The notes below the pieces were generated by a model, which made no database searches, was not told the origin of the DNA, and worked only from the letters and a program-made list of their open reading frames with translations. Source: Dyella sp. ASV24 (GTDB lineage Bacteria > Pseudomonadota > Gammaproteobacteria > Xanthomonadales > Rhodanobacteraceae). From it: 64,000 nucleotides of DNA. The translations under genes were made by a program, and so were the position numbers. The DNA lies in contig NZ_JAELTQ010000003.1 in NCBI RefSeq assembly GCF_016428905.1, positions 1-64,000 on the forward strand, read 5' to 3'. Shown one piece after another: positions 42,990 to 51,721 of this stretch (position 1 is the first letter of the stretch; every line of letters starts with the position of its first letter).

Positions 42990-43940
42990 ATGCAGCGAGA
43001 CGAAGTTTACGTAGCGGATATGTGGCGGATCCTGGTCCGCGAATGGCCATGGTTCATCGCGGGAATGCTGGGGGTGATCGCAGCGGTCTTCGTGTTTGCC
43101 CAGTCGGCACGGCCGCAGTGGGAAGCCACGGGCTACATCCAGATCGGGCAGGTCGCGGGTGTTTTGCAGGGCCAGGATCCCAAGGTTGAACCGCTGGCTC
43201 GGGTGCTCGAACGTTTGAAGTTCGTACCGTTCCAGAATCAGGTGATGGCGCGCATTGGCATCGGCGAAAACACGCCGGAGGCGCGGCTCTATCGCAAGAG
43301 CATGAAGCTCGAGCCGCTGCCGTACGCCGGCCCGCTGGTGAAGTTCACGGTGAGGGGCTGGTCGCCGCAGCAGGCCAGGCAATTTGCTGAGGCTACCGTG
43401 GCGCAGCTACAGGCGCTGCATCAGCCATTGCTGGCCGAGCCGCTGGCCATGACCCGGGCGCGGCTGGACGAAGTGCAGGCGGATCTCGATATCGCCCAGA
43501 ATCAGCGAAAACAGTTGATTCTGGCCGCTACGCCCAATGATGCGCGTGGCAGGGACGCGCAGGCCGCAGGCGTGGCCTCCATGCTGCTAACCAGCACGGA
43601 CACGGAGATCCATACCTTGCGGCAGACGCGGGGTGAGCTCGCGGTACGCCTTAGTCCGAACTATACGTACGACACCTCGTTGATGTGGCCGGTCTACGTC
43701 CCTGCTGGGCCAGCTTTTCCGAATCTCCCCTTGATATGGGGAGTCGGCGTGTTGTTCGGTTTGGCGCTGGGCGCGTTCGCCGCGATCGCCAGGCATGCCA
43801 TTCGGCGTGCAAGTGCAGCCACCGTCACATTCAACCAAACCAGCGATGCAAGGCACCTACCGACGAATGGCGGTCGTGGCGCAGCAACCGGGCGCGACTC
43901 CGCTACATCCAGTCCGCATGCAGGTATGAGAAGTCCATGA
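42990..43940 (+). CDS. Wzz-like chain-length determinant protein
   Basis: A 316-residue polysaccharide co-polymerase. A membrane segment lies at residues about 20-38 (WPWFIAGMLGVIAAVFVFAQ), then a periplasmic region with a helical part (QARQFAEATVAQLQAL, RLDEVQADLDIAQNQRKQ), and a second membrane segment near 244-265 (LPLIWGVGVLFGLALGAFAA). A short polar tail follows and there is no tyrosine-kinase domain. It follows the polymerase by 12 bases. Confidence 0.82.
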   Translation: MQRDEVYVADMWRILVREWPWFIAGMLGVIAAVFVFAQSARPQWEATGYIQIGQVAGVLQGQDPKVEPLARVLERLKFVPFQNQVMARIGIGENTPEARLYRKSMKLEPLPYAGPLVKFTVRGWSPQQARQFAEATVAQLQALHQPLLAEPLAMTRARLDEVQADLDIAQNQRKQLILAATPNDARGRDAQAAGVASMLLTSTDTEIHTLRQTRGELAVRLSPNYTYDTSLMWPVYVPAGPAFPNLPLIWGVGVLFGLALGAFAAIARHAIRRASAATVTFNQTSDARHLPTNGGRGAATGRDSATSSPHAGMRSP

Positions 43941-44779
43941 TGGAGCAGGCAAGCCGACGTGCGCCGGAGGCGTCCTTGAACGAAGCGCAGCTGCTCGACA
44001 CGCAGCGGGCTTTCGACAGTGTCGCCGAGGACTACGATGGTCCGCGTGGCAACAACGAACTGATCCAACGCATGCGTACCACGCTATGGGACACCGTGTG
44101 CAGGGAAGTACCGCAAGGAGCCCAGTTGCTGGACATTGGCTGCGGTACCGGTCTGGACGCCATCGAGTTCGCGCGGCGCGGTCACCAGATCATCGCCACG
44201 GACTGGTCGCCGGCCATGATCGGCCGCACGCGTTCGCGCGCAGCCGTGGCCGGGCTCGAATCCCATGTGGTAGCGATGCATCTGGGTGTGCAGCAACTCG
44301 ACCAGTTGCATGAAGCGTTCGATGGCATCTATTCCAACTTCGGCCCGCTCAATTGCGCACCGGACCTGCATGCGGTGGCGGAGGAATGCGCGCGCCTGCT
44401 GAAGCCGGGCGGCAAGCTGGTGTTCTCCGTGATGGGTCGCATCTGCCCATGGGAACTGGGCCACTACGCCCTGCGCGGGCGCTTTCGCCGCGCTGGCGTG
44501 CGTGGCACGCGAGGGCCGGCGGCGGTGGGGATGAATCAACACACCATCTGGACGTACTACTACCTGCCGCGTGAGTTCTACCGCGCATTTGCTCCCTTGT
44601 TCTCCTTGCAAAGCTACCGCGCGTTGAGCCTGTTCATGCCGCCGCCCTATCTGGTGGACTACTACCGCAAGCGGCGACATTGGTATGAGCGGCTCGGTCG
44701 CCTCGATGATCACCTCGGAGCATTGCCTTTACTGCGCGACATGGGGGACCACTTCCTGATTGTCATGCGCAGGCGGTGA
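43937..44779 (+). CDS. SAM-dependent class I methyltransferase
   Basis: A 280-residue enzyme. The SAM-binding motif I is QLLDIGCGTGLDAIEFA near residue 65, and motif II is near HQIIATDWSPAMIGRT. The post-II part ends with a helical cap rich in Tyr and Arg (LVDYYRKRRHWYERLG). It overlaps the Wzz stop by four bases (ATGA). The substrate is unknown; a sugar or lipid-linked intermediate is likely given the operon. Confidence 0.87.
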   Translation: MMEQASRRAPEASLNEAQLLDTQRAFDSVAEDYDGPRGNNELIQRMRTTLWDTVCREVPQGAQLLDIGCGTGLDAIEFARRGHQIIATDWSPAMIGRTRSRAAVAGLESHVVAMHLGVQQLDQLHEAFDGIYSNFGPLNCAPDLHAVAEECARLLKPGGKLVFSVMGRICPWELGHYALRGRFRRAGVRGTRGPAAVGMNQHTIWTYYYLPREFYRAFAPLFSLQSYRALSLFMPPPYLVDYYRKRRHWYERLGRLDDHLGALPLLRDMGDHFLIVMRRR

Positions 44780-44783
44780 AACG

Positions 44784-46007
44784 ATGGTCACGCGATCTGC
44801 TCAAACCCACGCCAGCCTGTGTGGTGCGACCTGCCTCCTGCCCGAAGGAGCATCTCGCGCGCCGTTACAGATGCGCGGCGGCTACATCGCTGCCTCCGTG
44901 CCGGCATGGGCATACCGTTTGGATCTGCCTGACCACCTGATTTTTCCCGGGCTGATCAATGCACACGATCACCTGCATGTGAATGCCGTGCCGCCACTCG
45001 CTACAACCGAGGTGTTTGCCAACAGCTATGCGTGGATCGACGCGTTTCAGGCGCACTTCGGCGCCCCCTCCGTTGAGGCTGCGTTGCAGGTGTCCAAGGC
45101 AGTGCGCCTGCGCCATGGCGGCTTGAAGAATCTGCTCGCTGGAGCGACCTGCGTCGCACACCATGATCCCTGGCACGAGGTGCTGGATGCCGGTGATTTT
45201 CCCGTGGCGTTGTTGCGGGACTACGGCTGGAGTTACGCACTGGGCTGGAGCTTCTACGGGCCGCCGGTGCAACAAAGCTTTGCTCGAACGCCCATGGATC
45301 GGCCCTGGCTTATCCATCTGGCCGAAGGGACCGATGCGACGGCGCAGACTGAATTGGCACAGCTGGATCAGCTCGGTTGTCTTGATTCGCGCAGCATACT
45401 GGTGCACGGCGTGGGGCTGTGCGAGCAGGACATTGAGCGAATCATCGCCACCGGGGCTGGTGTGGTGTGGTGTCCGACCAGCAACCAACGGCTATTGGGT
45501 CGCACGCTGCACCCACGGCGCCTGGCCGACGCAGGGCGATTGGCGTTGGGTACGGATTCGCGTCTGAGCGGGTCGCGTGACCTGCTGGAGGAGCTGCGCC
45601 ATGTGGCCGCCGGTAGCGAACTCGAGACGTGGCAGTGGCTGGGGTTGGTGACGGCCGACGCGGCGCGGATATTGCGCATGCCGTCGCGTGGCGCGTTGCA
45701 CCCGGGTGCGCATGCCGACCTTGTCGTCGTCGAGGATCGCGGTGGCGACCCGGTTCGGAGCCTGGTTGGCATCAGCCGGGCACAACTGCGCGCGGTGGTG
45801 CGCGATGGCCTGCCGCGCATCGCTGATCCGGATTTCGCGGACTGGTTCGATGCAGCGGGCGTGGAAACTGTTCCCATCACGCTGGACGGGCGCCCCAAAC
45901 TGCTCGCCAAGTCGCTGGCGGACCCTGAGGTGATCGCGCTGGAGCCCGGTCTTGAGCTTCGGCCCACGCACAGCGGCGCAGCGTTTTCCCTTGAGGCATG
46001 TTACTGA
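44784..46007 (+). CDS. Amidohydrolase-superfamily hydrolase or deaminase
   Basis: A 407-residue metal-dependent hydrolase. The ATG at 44784 follows the methyltransferase stop by four bases. The metal site is built from H61 and H63 (INAHDHLHV), a histidine in WLIHLAEGTD, another in ILVHGVGLCE, and the Asp of LALGTDSRLSG. This is the mononuclear pattern of cytosine, guanine and S-adenosylhomocysteine deaminases. Such enzymes are rare inside polysaccharide operons. The substrate is unknown. Confidence 0.82.
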   Translation: MVTRSAQTHASLCGATCLLPEGASRAPLQMRGGYIAASVPAWAYRLDLPDHLIFPGLINAHDHLHVNAVPPLATTEVFANSYAWIDAFQAHFGAPSVEAALQVSKAVRLRHGGLKNLLAGATCVAHHDPWHEVLDAGDFPVALLRDYGWSYALGWSFYGPPVQQSFARTPMDRPWLIHLAEGTDATAQTELAQLDQLGCLDSRSILVHGVGLCEQDIERIIATGAGVVWCPTSNQRLLGRTLHPRRLADAGRLALGTDSRLSGSRDLLEELRHVAAGSELETWQWLGLVTADAARILRMPSRGALHPGAHADLVVVEDRGGDPVRSLVGISRAQLRAVVRDGLPRIADPDFADWFDAAGVETVPITLDGRPKLLAKSLADPEVIALEPGLELRPTHSGAAFSLEACY

Positions 46008-46705
46008 TGTTGCACACGCCGATCCTCGATCCCGCTGAAGCTTATGCCCTGTGGGCGCCCAGCTACCCGCCACACGCACACAACCCTGTGATGCAGGCGG
46101 AAGAGCGGGCCATGCTCGCTCTGCTGCCGCAAGATCTGAGCGGCCGCAATGTGCTGGATGCCGGCTGCGGCACCGGTCGTTATATGCGTTATGCCTCGCA
46201 ACGCGGTGCTGCACGACTGCTCGGCGTCGATCTGTCGCGGGACATGTTGTTACGCGCCGACAACGAGCTGCGCAATGAGTGCAGGCGAATGCCCGTGGAG
46301 CTCATGCAGGGCGAGCTGGATGCCTTGCCTGTGGCCGACGCCTGGGCTGACCTTACGGTCTGCGGTTTGGCCGTTGGGCATGTCGAGCAGCTCGAATCGG
46401 TGCTGGCTGAACTCAGTCGCGTTACGCAACCCGGCGGCATGGTGCTGTGCAGTGATGTGCATCCCATCGGTCACGCGCTGGGTTGGTTGCGCGACTTTAA
46501 GGCCGAAGGCCGTCGCTACGCCGTGCGCCATACCGCGCATCTTTACAGCCATTGGCATACCGCATGCGCTGCGCTGGATCTGGAGATAGGTTGCGTGCTT
46601 GAGCCCATGATCGACCCTGCGGATATTCCAGCGGGAGCGCACTTCGATGCCGCCGCACTGCACGTACCGGTGGCTCTGGTCTTCCAGTTGTGGCGCAGGC
46701 CATGA
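46007..46705 (+). CDS. SAM-dependent methyltransferase (UbiE-like)
   Basis: A 232-residue enzyme. The ATG at 46007 shares a base with the amidohydrolase stop; an ATG at 45998 is an alternative. Motif I is NVLDAGCGTGRYMRYA, the acidic end of strand 2 is LLGVDLSRDML, and motif III is near RVTQPGGMVLCSDVHP. It overlaps the radical SAM gene by four bases. The pairing with a radical SAM enzyme suggests consecutive steps on one substrate. Confidence 0.85.
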   Translation: MLHTPILDPAEAYALWAPSYPPHAHNPVMQAEERAMLALLPQDLSGRNVLDAGCGTGRYMRYASQRGAARLLGVDLSRDMLLRADNELRNECRRMPVELMQGELDALPVADAWADLTVCGLAVGHVEQLESVLAELSRVTQPGGMVLCSDVHPIGHALGWLRDFKAEGRRYAVRHTAHLYSHWHTACAALDLEIGCVLEPMIDPADIPAGAHFDAAALHVPVALVFQLWRRP

Positions 46706-48240
46706 GCTTGCCCATTCACGTTCCCATGAGTCGAGGGCCGCATACGCTGCTGGTCAACCCCACGATCACCTCGCGGTCCAGCGCGCGCTTTCCGCTGTCG
46801 TTGCTCCATCTGTCCACCTCGCTCGATCGCGCCGGTAGCAGCTGCATCATCGACGGCAACATGGATCGTGACTTCATCGATAGCACGCTCCGCGCCTTGG
46901 GCGAACGCGCGTGTAGCGCAGTCGGCGTCAGCGTGATGGGTGGGCCACAGATAGAGCCGGCCATCGCTGTGTCGCGCGCCATTCGCGCGCACCGTCCGGA
47001 TGTGCCTATCGTATGGGGCGGTTACTTTCCCACGCTCTATACGGATACGGCGTTGTCTGCGCCCTATGTGGACTACGCCATTCGCGGGCAGGGCGAAGAC
47101 AGCCTGCCGGAACTGGTGTCTGCGCTGCATGCCGGTGACGCGGCCGGGCTGGCGTCGGTCCATGGTCTGTCATGGAAAGGCGAGGGTGGCCTGATCCACA
47201 ACCCGAGCCGGCCGTTCTCGCGCAACGGTCCGCCGGTGGTTTTGCCATACGAAAAGCTGGGCGATCCACGCCGTTATCTGGCACGCACGTTTCTCGGGCG
47301 CCGCACGGCGGCGCATCAGGCGTCGGTGGGTTGCCGCTTTCGCTGCACGTTCTGCGGTGTGGCGGCCATGTTCGGCGGCGCTACCGCGTTGCCGCCGATG
47401 GCGAGGCTGGAGCGGGATCTGGCTTACCTCAAGTACGAGCTTGGCGCGGATTCCATCCAGTACTTCGACCACAATTTCTTCGATCGCGAAGAGGACATGA
47501 TCCCGCTGCTGGAAATCATGGCGCGTTACGAGCTGCCGTGGTGGTGCTATGCGCGCGCGGATGCCTTGCTCAACTTGTCCGAAAGCACATGGAAGCTGGT
47601 TCGCAAGAGTCGGATGCGCATGGCCTATATCGGCGCAGAATCGGCGAGCCCGGCCATGCTGAAGGAGATCCGCAAGGGTACGCGACCGGACCAGACACTG
47701 GCCGTTGCCGAATTGTGCCGGCGCCACGGGGTGATACCGGAACTGTCATTCATGGTGGCGCCACCGGAGAACACCGAAGAAGAAACCGAGCATACCTTCG
47801 AGTTCATTCGCGAACTGAAGCGTATCAATCCGCAGTCCGAAATCATTGTCTATATCTACACGCCACTGCCTGAGGGCAGCCGCCACGAGAAAGACCGAAA
47901 CCGGCGCCCCTCCACGCCCTTGCTCGATCTCAACGGCGAGCCCGTGGTGTTTCCCTCGACACCGGAGGAGTGGACGCAGAAGCAGTGGGTAGATTACGCC
48001 TGCCATGCGGACGCGCCTTGGGTGAGCGACCGGCTGCGCCAACGCATCCATGATTTCGTTACCGTGCTGCGCTGCCGTTACCCCACCGTGCAGGATCTGC
48101 GTTCACCGCCTTGGGCGAAACGCACGCTGGCCGCAGCAGCATCGTGGCGTTATAGGCTGCGCCGATACGACCGCCCGTGGGAGTTGAACCTGGCGAACCG
48201 GCTGGTGCGCCTGCGCGTACCTCAGGTCTCGGGGCTCTGA
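46702..48240 (+). CDS. B12-binding-domain-like radical SAM enzyme 1
   Basis: A 512-residue protein. Residues 15-145 form a Rossmann-like domain of the cobalamin-binding kind (TLLVNPTITSRSSARFPLSL, VWGGYFPTLYTDTALS), but the DxHxxG cobalamin motif is not evident. The [4Fe-4S] motif is C211-x3-C215-x2-C218 (CRFRCTFC). The barrel region continues with SIQYFDHNFFDREEDMIPLL and YIGAESASPAML, and the tail is basic. The family includes methylases and cyclases of natural-product and lipid pathways. Its place between a methyltransferase and a GT4 gene is unusual. Confidence 0.85.
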   Translation: MSLPIHVPMSRGPHTLLVNPTITSRSSARFPLSLLHLSTSLDRAGSSCIIDGNMDRDFIDSTLRALGERACSAVGVSVMGGPQIEPAIAVSRAIRAHRPDVPIVWGGYFPTLYTDTALSAPYVDYAIRGQGEDSLPELVSALHAGDAAGLASVHGLSWKGEGGLIHNPSRPFSRNGPPVVLPYEKLGDPRRYLARTFLGRRTAAHQASVGCRFRCTFCGVAAMFGGATALPPMARLERDLAYLKYELGADSIQYFDHNFFDREEDMIPLLEIMARYELPWWCYARADALLNLSESTWKLVRKSRMRMAYIGAESASPAMLKEIRKGTRPDQTLAVAELCRRHGVIPELSFMVAPPENTEEETEHTFEFIRELKRINPQSEIIVYIYTPLPEGSRHEKDRNRRPSTPLLDLNGEPVVFPSTPEEWTQKQWVDYACHADAPWVSDRLRQRIHDFVTVLRCRYPTVQDLRSPPWAKRTLAAAASWRYRLRRYDRPWELNLANRLVRLRVPQVSGL

Positions 48241-48243
48241 TCC

Positions 48244-49368
48244 GTGCCGCCACTCCATGTCGCGCAGATCAACTTTCATCCCGTGCCAGAAGGTCAGTGC
48301 CTGGCAGACACCTTGGTGCGATGGCCATCACTGCTCGATATCGCGGAAGCGGCGGCCGGCGCCGGGGCGCGGATTACGGTGATCCAGCGGGCGGCGCGGC
48401 AGGAGAGCCTGCATCGCAACGGCGTGGACTATCGCTTCGTGGTGGCGAAGGATCATGACCAGGGTGGTACCGACACTATCGCCAATCTATTGATCGAGCT
48501 GCGTGCAGACGTGCTGCACATCCACAGCCTGAGTGCCGCGGCCCAGGCGCATGCACTCTCGCGAGCACTGCCTGGTGTTCCGATGCTCTTGCAGGATCAT
48601 GCGGACCGCATGCCGAGATGGTGGCGGCGCCCGCGTTGGCGGCGCTGGTACGCAGCAGCCCGCGGTGTGGCGTTCACGGCGCAGGAGTTGGCGCAGCCCT
48701 ATATGTCCGCAAAGCTTTTCGGTGCATCGACGCAGCTGTTTGCGATACCCGAGTCCACCAGCCGCTTCACCCCGGGGAGCCGTGCACAGGCATGGTCCGA
48801 GACGGGGCTCTACGGCAACCCCTGCGTGGTCTGGGTTGGCCATCTGCAGTCTGGCAAGGATCCGCTGACGGTGTTGACTGGTTTTGCGCAGGCTGCCCAG
48901 TCCTTGCCGGACATGCGGCTGTGGTGCGCTTTCGGTAGCGCCCCTCTGTTGAGGCAGGTCCAGCAACACATCGCAGGGGATCCGCGCCTGAAAGAACGCG
49001 TTCATTTGCTTGGCAGAGTGCCTCATGAGCGTGTGCAATCGCTGATGCGGGCGGCTGACATCTTTGTTTCCGGCAGCCATGCCGAGAGTTGCGGTTACGC
49101 GCTGCTGGAAGCCATGGCCTGTGGCGCGACGCCGGTAGTGACCCGTATTCCCTCGTTTCGTGCGCTGACGGGCGACATGGGCCATCTATGGTCACCCGGC
49201 GACAGCGGCGAGCTTGCGCAAGCGCTGATCAAGGCAGCGGCGTTCCCCACATCCCCGCAAGCCGTGCGCGCCCACTTCGAGCGTCAACTGTCGCCAGAAG
49301 CGGTGGGACGGCGCTGGGTCGATGCCTACGGGCAGCTGGTCCGCGATGGTCGGGGAGATGCATCGTGA
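48244..49368 (+). CDS. Family 4 glycosyltransferase (first)
   Basis: A 374-residue GT-B fold enzyme starting at GTG 48244. The C-terminal nucleotide-sugar domain has VVWVGHLQSGKDPLTVLTGF, a GRVPHERVQSLMRAADIFVS helix, and the E-x7-E signature in ESCGYALLEAMACGATPVV. It lies three bases after the radical SAM gene and overlaps the next glycosyltransferase by four bases. Confidence 0.88.
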   Translation: MPPLHVAQINFHPVPEGQCLADTLVRWPSLLDIAEAAAGAGARITVIQRAARQESLHRNGVDYRFVVAKDHDQGGTDTIANLLIELRADVLHIHSLSAAAQAHALSRALPGVPMLLQDHADRMPRWWRRPRWRRWYAAARGVAFTAQELAQPYMSAKLFGASTQLFAIPESTSRFTPGSRAQAWSETGLYGNPCVVWVGHLQSGKDPLTVLTGFAQAAQSLPDMRLWCAFGSAPLLRQVQQHIAGDPRLKERVHLLGRVPHERVQSLMRAADIFVSGSHAESCGYALLEAMACGATPVVTRIPSFRALTGDMGHLWSPGDSGELAQALIKAAAFPTSPQAVRAHFERQLSPEAVGRRWVDAYGQLVRDGRGDAS

Positions 49369-50477
49369 AGCTTGCGCTGGTGGTGCCCGGGGGCGTGGAT
49401 CGCACCGGTGAGTTCCGCGTGATTCCGGTGTTGCTGGCATTGATCCGGCGGCTTGCCTGCGAGCACGAAGTTCACGTGTATGCGTTGCGGCAGGAAGCTC
49501 ACGCCGACTGCTGGCGTCTGGCCGGGGCGCATATCCACAACATCGGTGACGGCTGGCCGCGCCTGCGTTCCATCAGCGCCATTCGCGACGAACATCGACG
49601 CGCGCCGTTCGATCTGGTGCATGCAATCTTCTCCGGTTCGTGCAGCCTGGTGGCGGTGGTGGCTGCCCTGTGGCTCGGTGTGCCGAGTCTGGTGCATATC
49701 GCGGGTGGCGAACTGGTGGCTATGCGTGAGATCAACTATGGCGGCCGCCGCTTTTTGAAGGGGCGATTGCGCGAAGCGCTTGTACTGCGCGGTGCTGACG
49801 CGGTGACCGCAGCGAGCGCACCCATCATCGACTCCCTGCGGGCGCTGGGGTTGCCAGCGCGCCGCGTGCCGCTGGGCGTGGATCTTCGCTGCTGGCCACC
49901 TAAACCACCACGATGCCGGCGCGACGGCCGCGCACGGCTTATCCACGTGGGCAGCCTCAACCGTGTGAAGGACCAGCCAACGCTGTTGCACGCGCTTGCC
50001 GTGCTGGTCGAGCAGGGGGTGGACTTCGAGATGGATATCGTGGGGCAGGACACTCTCGATGGCGAGATGCATCGGCTGGCTCATGAGCTGCGCCTCGACG
50101 GTCATGTGCATTTTCATGGTTTCAAGACGCAGCGCGAACTGCGCCCCATGATGGAAGCGGCTGATCTACTGGTGATGTCGTCCTGTCACGAGGCGGGGCC
50201 ACTCGTGTCACTGGAGGCCGCTGTAGTGGGCGTGCCTACGGTCGGTACGGCCGTGGGGCATATCGCCGAGTGGTCGCCATCCGCGGCGATGGCCGTACCC
50301 GTGGGCGATTGGTCTGCGTTGGCAAAGGCCGTTCGACGTGTACTGGAGGATGACGCCTTCCGCCTGCGACTCGCGGTATCGGCGCATCGCCGCGCCGTGA
50401 CGGAGGATGCCGATCACACAGCGCGTGCTTTCCAGGCGCTCTACCTTCAGGTGGTGACGGCAGGCCCGGGGCGCTGA
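49365..50477 (+). CDS. Family 4 glycosyltransferase (second)
   Basis: A 370-residue GT-B enzyme starting at GTG 49365. The acceptor domain opens KLALVVPGGVDRTGEFRVIP. The donor domain contains LIHVGSLNRVKDQPTLLHAL, HFHGFKTQRELRPMMEAADL and the E-x7-E motif EAGPLVSLEAAVVGVPTVG. It is the last gene of the plus-strand operon, and its end overlaps the convergent nucleotidyltransferase gene by 31 bases. Confidence 0.88.
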   Translation: MKLALVVPGGVDRTGEFRVIPVLLALIRRLACEHEVHVYALRQEAHADCWRLAGAHIHNIGDGWPRLRSISAIRDEHRRAPFDLVHAIFSGSCSLVAVVAALWLGVPSLVHIAGGELVAMREINYGGRRFLKGRLREALVLRGADAVTAASAPIIDSLRALGLPARRVPLGVDLRCWPPKPPRCRRDGRARLIHVGSLNRVKDQPTLLHALAVLVEQGVDFEMDIVGQDTLDGEMHRLAHELRLDGHVHFHGFKTQRELRPMMEAADLLVMSSCHEAGPLVSLEAAVVGVPTVGTAVGHIAEWSPSAAMAVPVGDWSALAKAVRRVLEDDAFRLRLAVSAHRRAVTEDADHTARAFQALYLQVVTAGPGR

Positions 50478-51721
50478 GCCCACGTGGGTGACGTCTGCTC
50501 AAGTGCGGCGCGCACCACGTACATGGTGTCCGTGCGGGTTACCGGGTGCCGGAGCCAGGCGAGTGCGCGGCGCCACCGTGCGGCGGTTACCCATGGTGAT
50601 GCTTGCAGCCAGAGTTGCGTGCGCACCATATCTTCCCGTTCCTGTCGTGCTTGCGCCGATGGGCGCAAGCGATTCATCACGAATTGCCCGGCCTCGCGGA
50701 TGGATCGCGACCATTCGATGCCTGACCACGCATGCAGCCACAGTTCGGAGCAGGACGCCTTGGTTAGGGTGAGATGCCTGGATGCGAAGCGAAGCGGGCC
50801 GCGACATTCGGTCTCAAGCTCGTACAGCAGCGAAGGCGGAACGGCGCCGGTGTAATAGCGTGACACCAGCAATAGTGGAGGCAGCGCCCACCAGGGAGAT
50901 TCCGTGGTGCCATCGCCCCAGAGCGCCAGCCACTCGCTGCGCACCATACGGGCTGCCAGCAGCGAAATATCGTTCAGATGAATGAGCCGCATGGTGCGAT
51001 TGCAGATGTTGCCCGCTGCGTGCAACAGCAAATGGCTCATCAGTGCGCCACGCGATGGATACGGGTTGATACCTGGTACCGGCGACCGCGGGTAGATGCA
51101 ACTCGTGATATCCACGACGGCAATCGGAAGCCGTTCCTGTATGCGCGTATGCAATTCGATATTGACCGGTGTGTCGCAGTGTTCGCCTAGGCAGGCCACG
51201 TTGGCGTGATCCGCCGGCTTGTAGACCCGATGTTTCCAACCAATGAACGACAGGACATAGCCCATGCCTTCGAGCATGACGCCAGCGCGCTCCTGATGGT
51301 CCTCGCTCACCAGCAGGTCAATATCGGCCATGGGGCGTTCGCCCGCTGCATAAAGCCCCATGGCGTGGAGCGCTGCGCCCTTGAGCGCCACTAGTGGCAC
51401 GCCCGCATCGCGCGCCAGTGCGTCGATGCGATCCAGCAGGGTATCGATGCGCTCGTGGCGTCGCGCTACATGCTCGTACTGACTTTCCAGGAACCGTGTC
51501 CACTCGGAATTCTGCCAGCGGACATAAGTATGAAGCTGGCCGGCGACGCCATGAACGACCGCCGCCGCCGTGGCCAGTCGCCATTCCAGTGCGTTCCAGT
51601 CGGGTGTATCGCCCGTGGGGTGCGCGAACTCGATGGCGAGCGTTTCGGTCGTGCGCTGCAGGCCTGCCTTGATGTGTTCAAGCGATGGCTTGGCGCATGG
51701 CGTGGCGCGATGGTCAGGCAT
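50447..51721 (-). CDS. Nucleotidyltransferase-fold protein (PF14907-like)
   Basis: A 424-residue protein of the uncharacterised nucleotidyltransferase family PF14907. The defining part is VALKGAALHAMGLYAAGERP followed by MADIDLLVSEDH, with the metal aspartates D133 and D135. The C-terminal 250 residues are helical, with many Trp and Arg. Relatives occur beside HPr-kinase-like proteins in lasso-peptide clusters of the paeninodin type and in polysaccharide loci, but the reaction is unknown. Its start overlaps the radical SAM stop by eight bases. The HPr-kinase-like gene lies divergently 1.7 kb away. Confidence 0.75.
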   Translation of the reverse strand: MPDHRATPCAKPSLEHIKAGLQRTTETLAIEFAHPTGDTPDWNALEWRLATAAAVVHGVAGQLHTYVRWQNSEWTRFLESQYEHVARRHERIDTLLDRIDALARDAGVPLVALKGAALHAMGLYAAGERPMADIDLLVSEDHQERAGVMLEGMGYVLSFIGWKHRVYKPADHANVACLGEHCDTPVNIELHTRIQERLPIAVVDITSCIYPRSPVPGINPYPSRGALMSHLLLHAAGNICNRTMRLIHLNDISLLAARMVRSEWLALWGDGTTESPWWALPPLLLVSRYYTGAVPPSLLYELETECRGPLRFASRHLTLTKASCSELWLHAWSGIEWSRSIREAGQFVMNRLRPSAQARQEREDMVRTQLWLQASPWVTAARWRRALAWLRHPVTRTDTMYVVRAALEQTSPTWAQRPGPAVTT

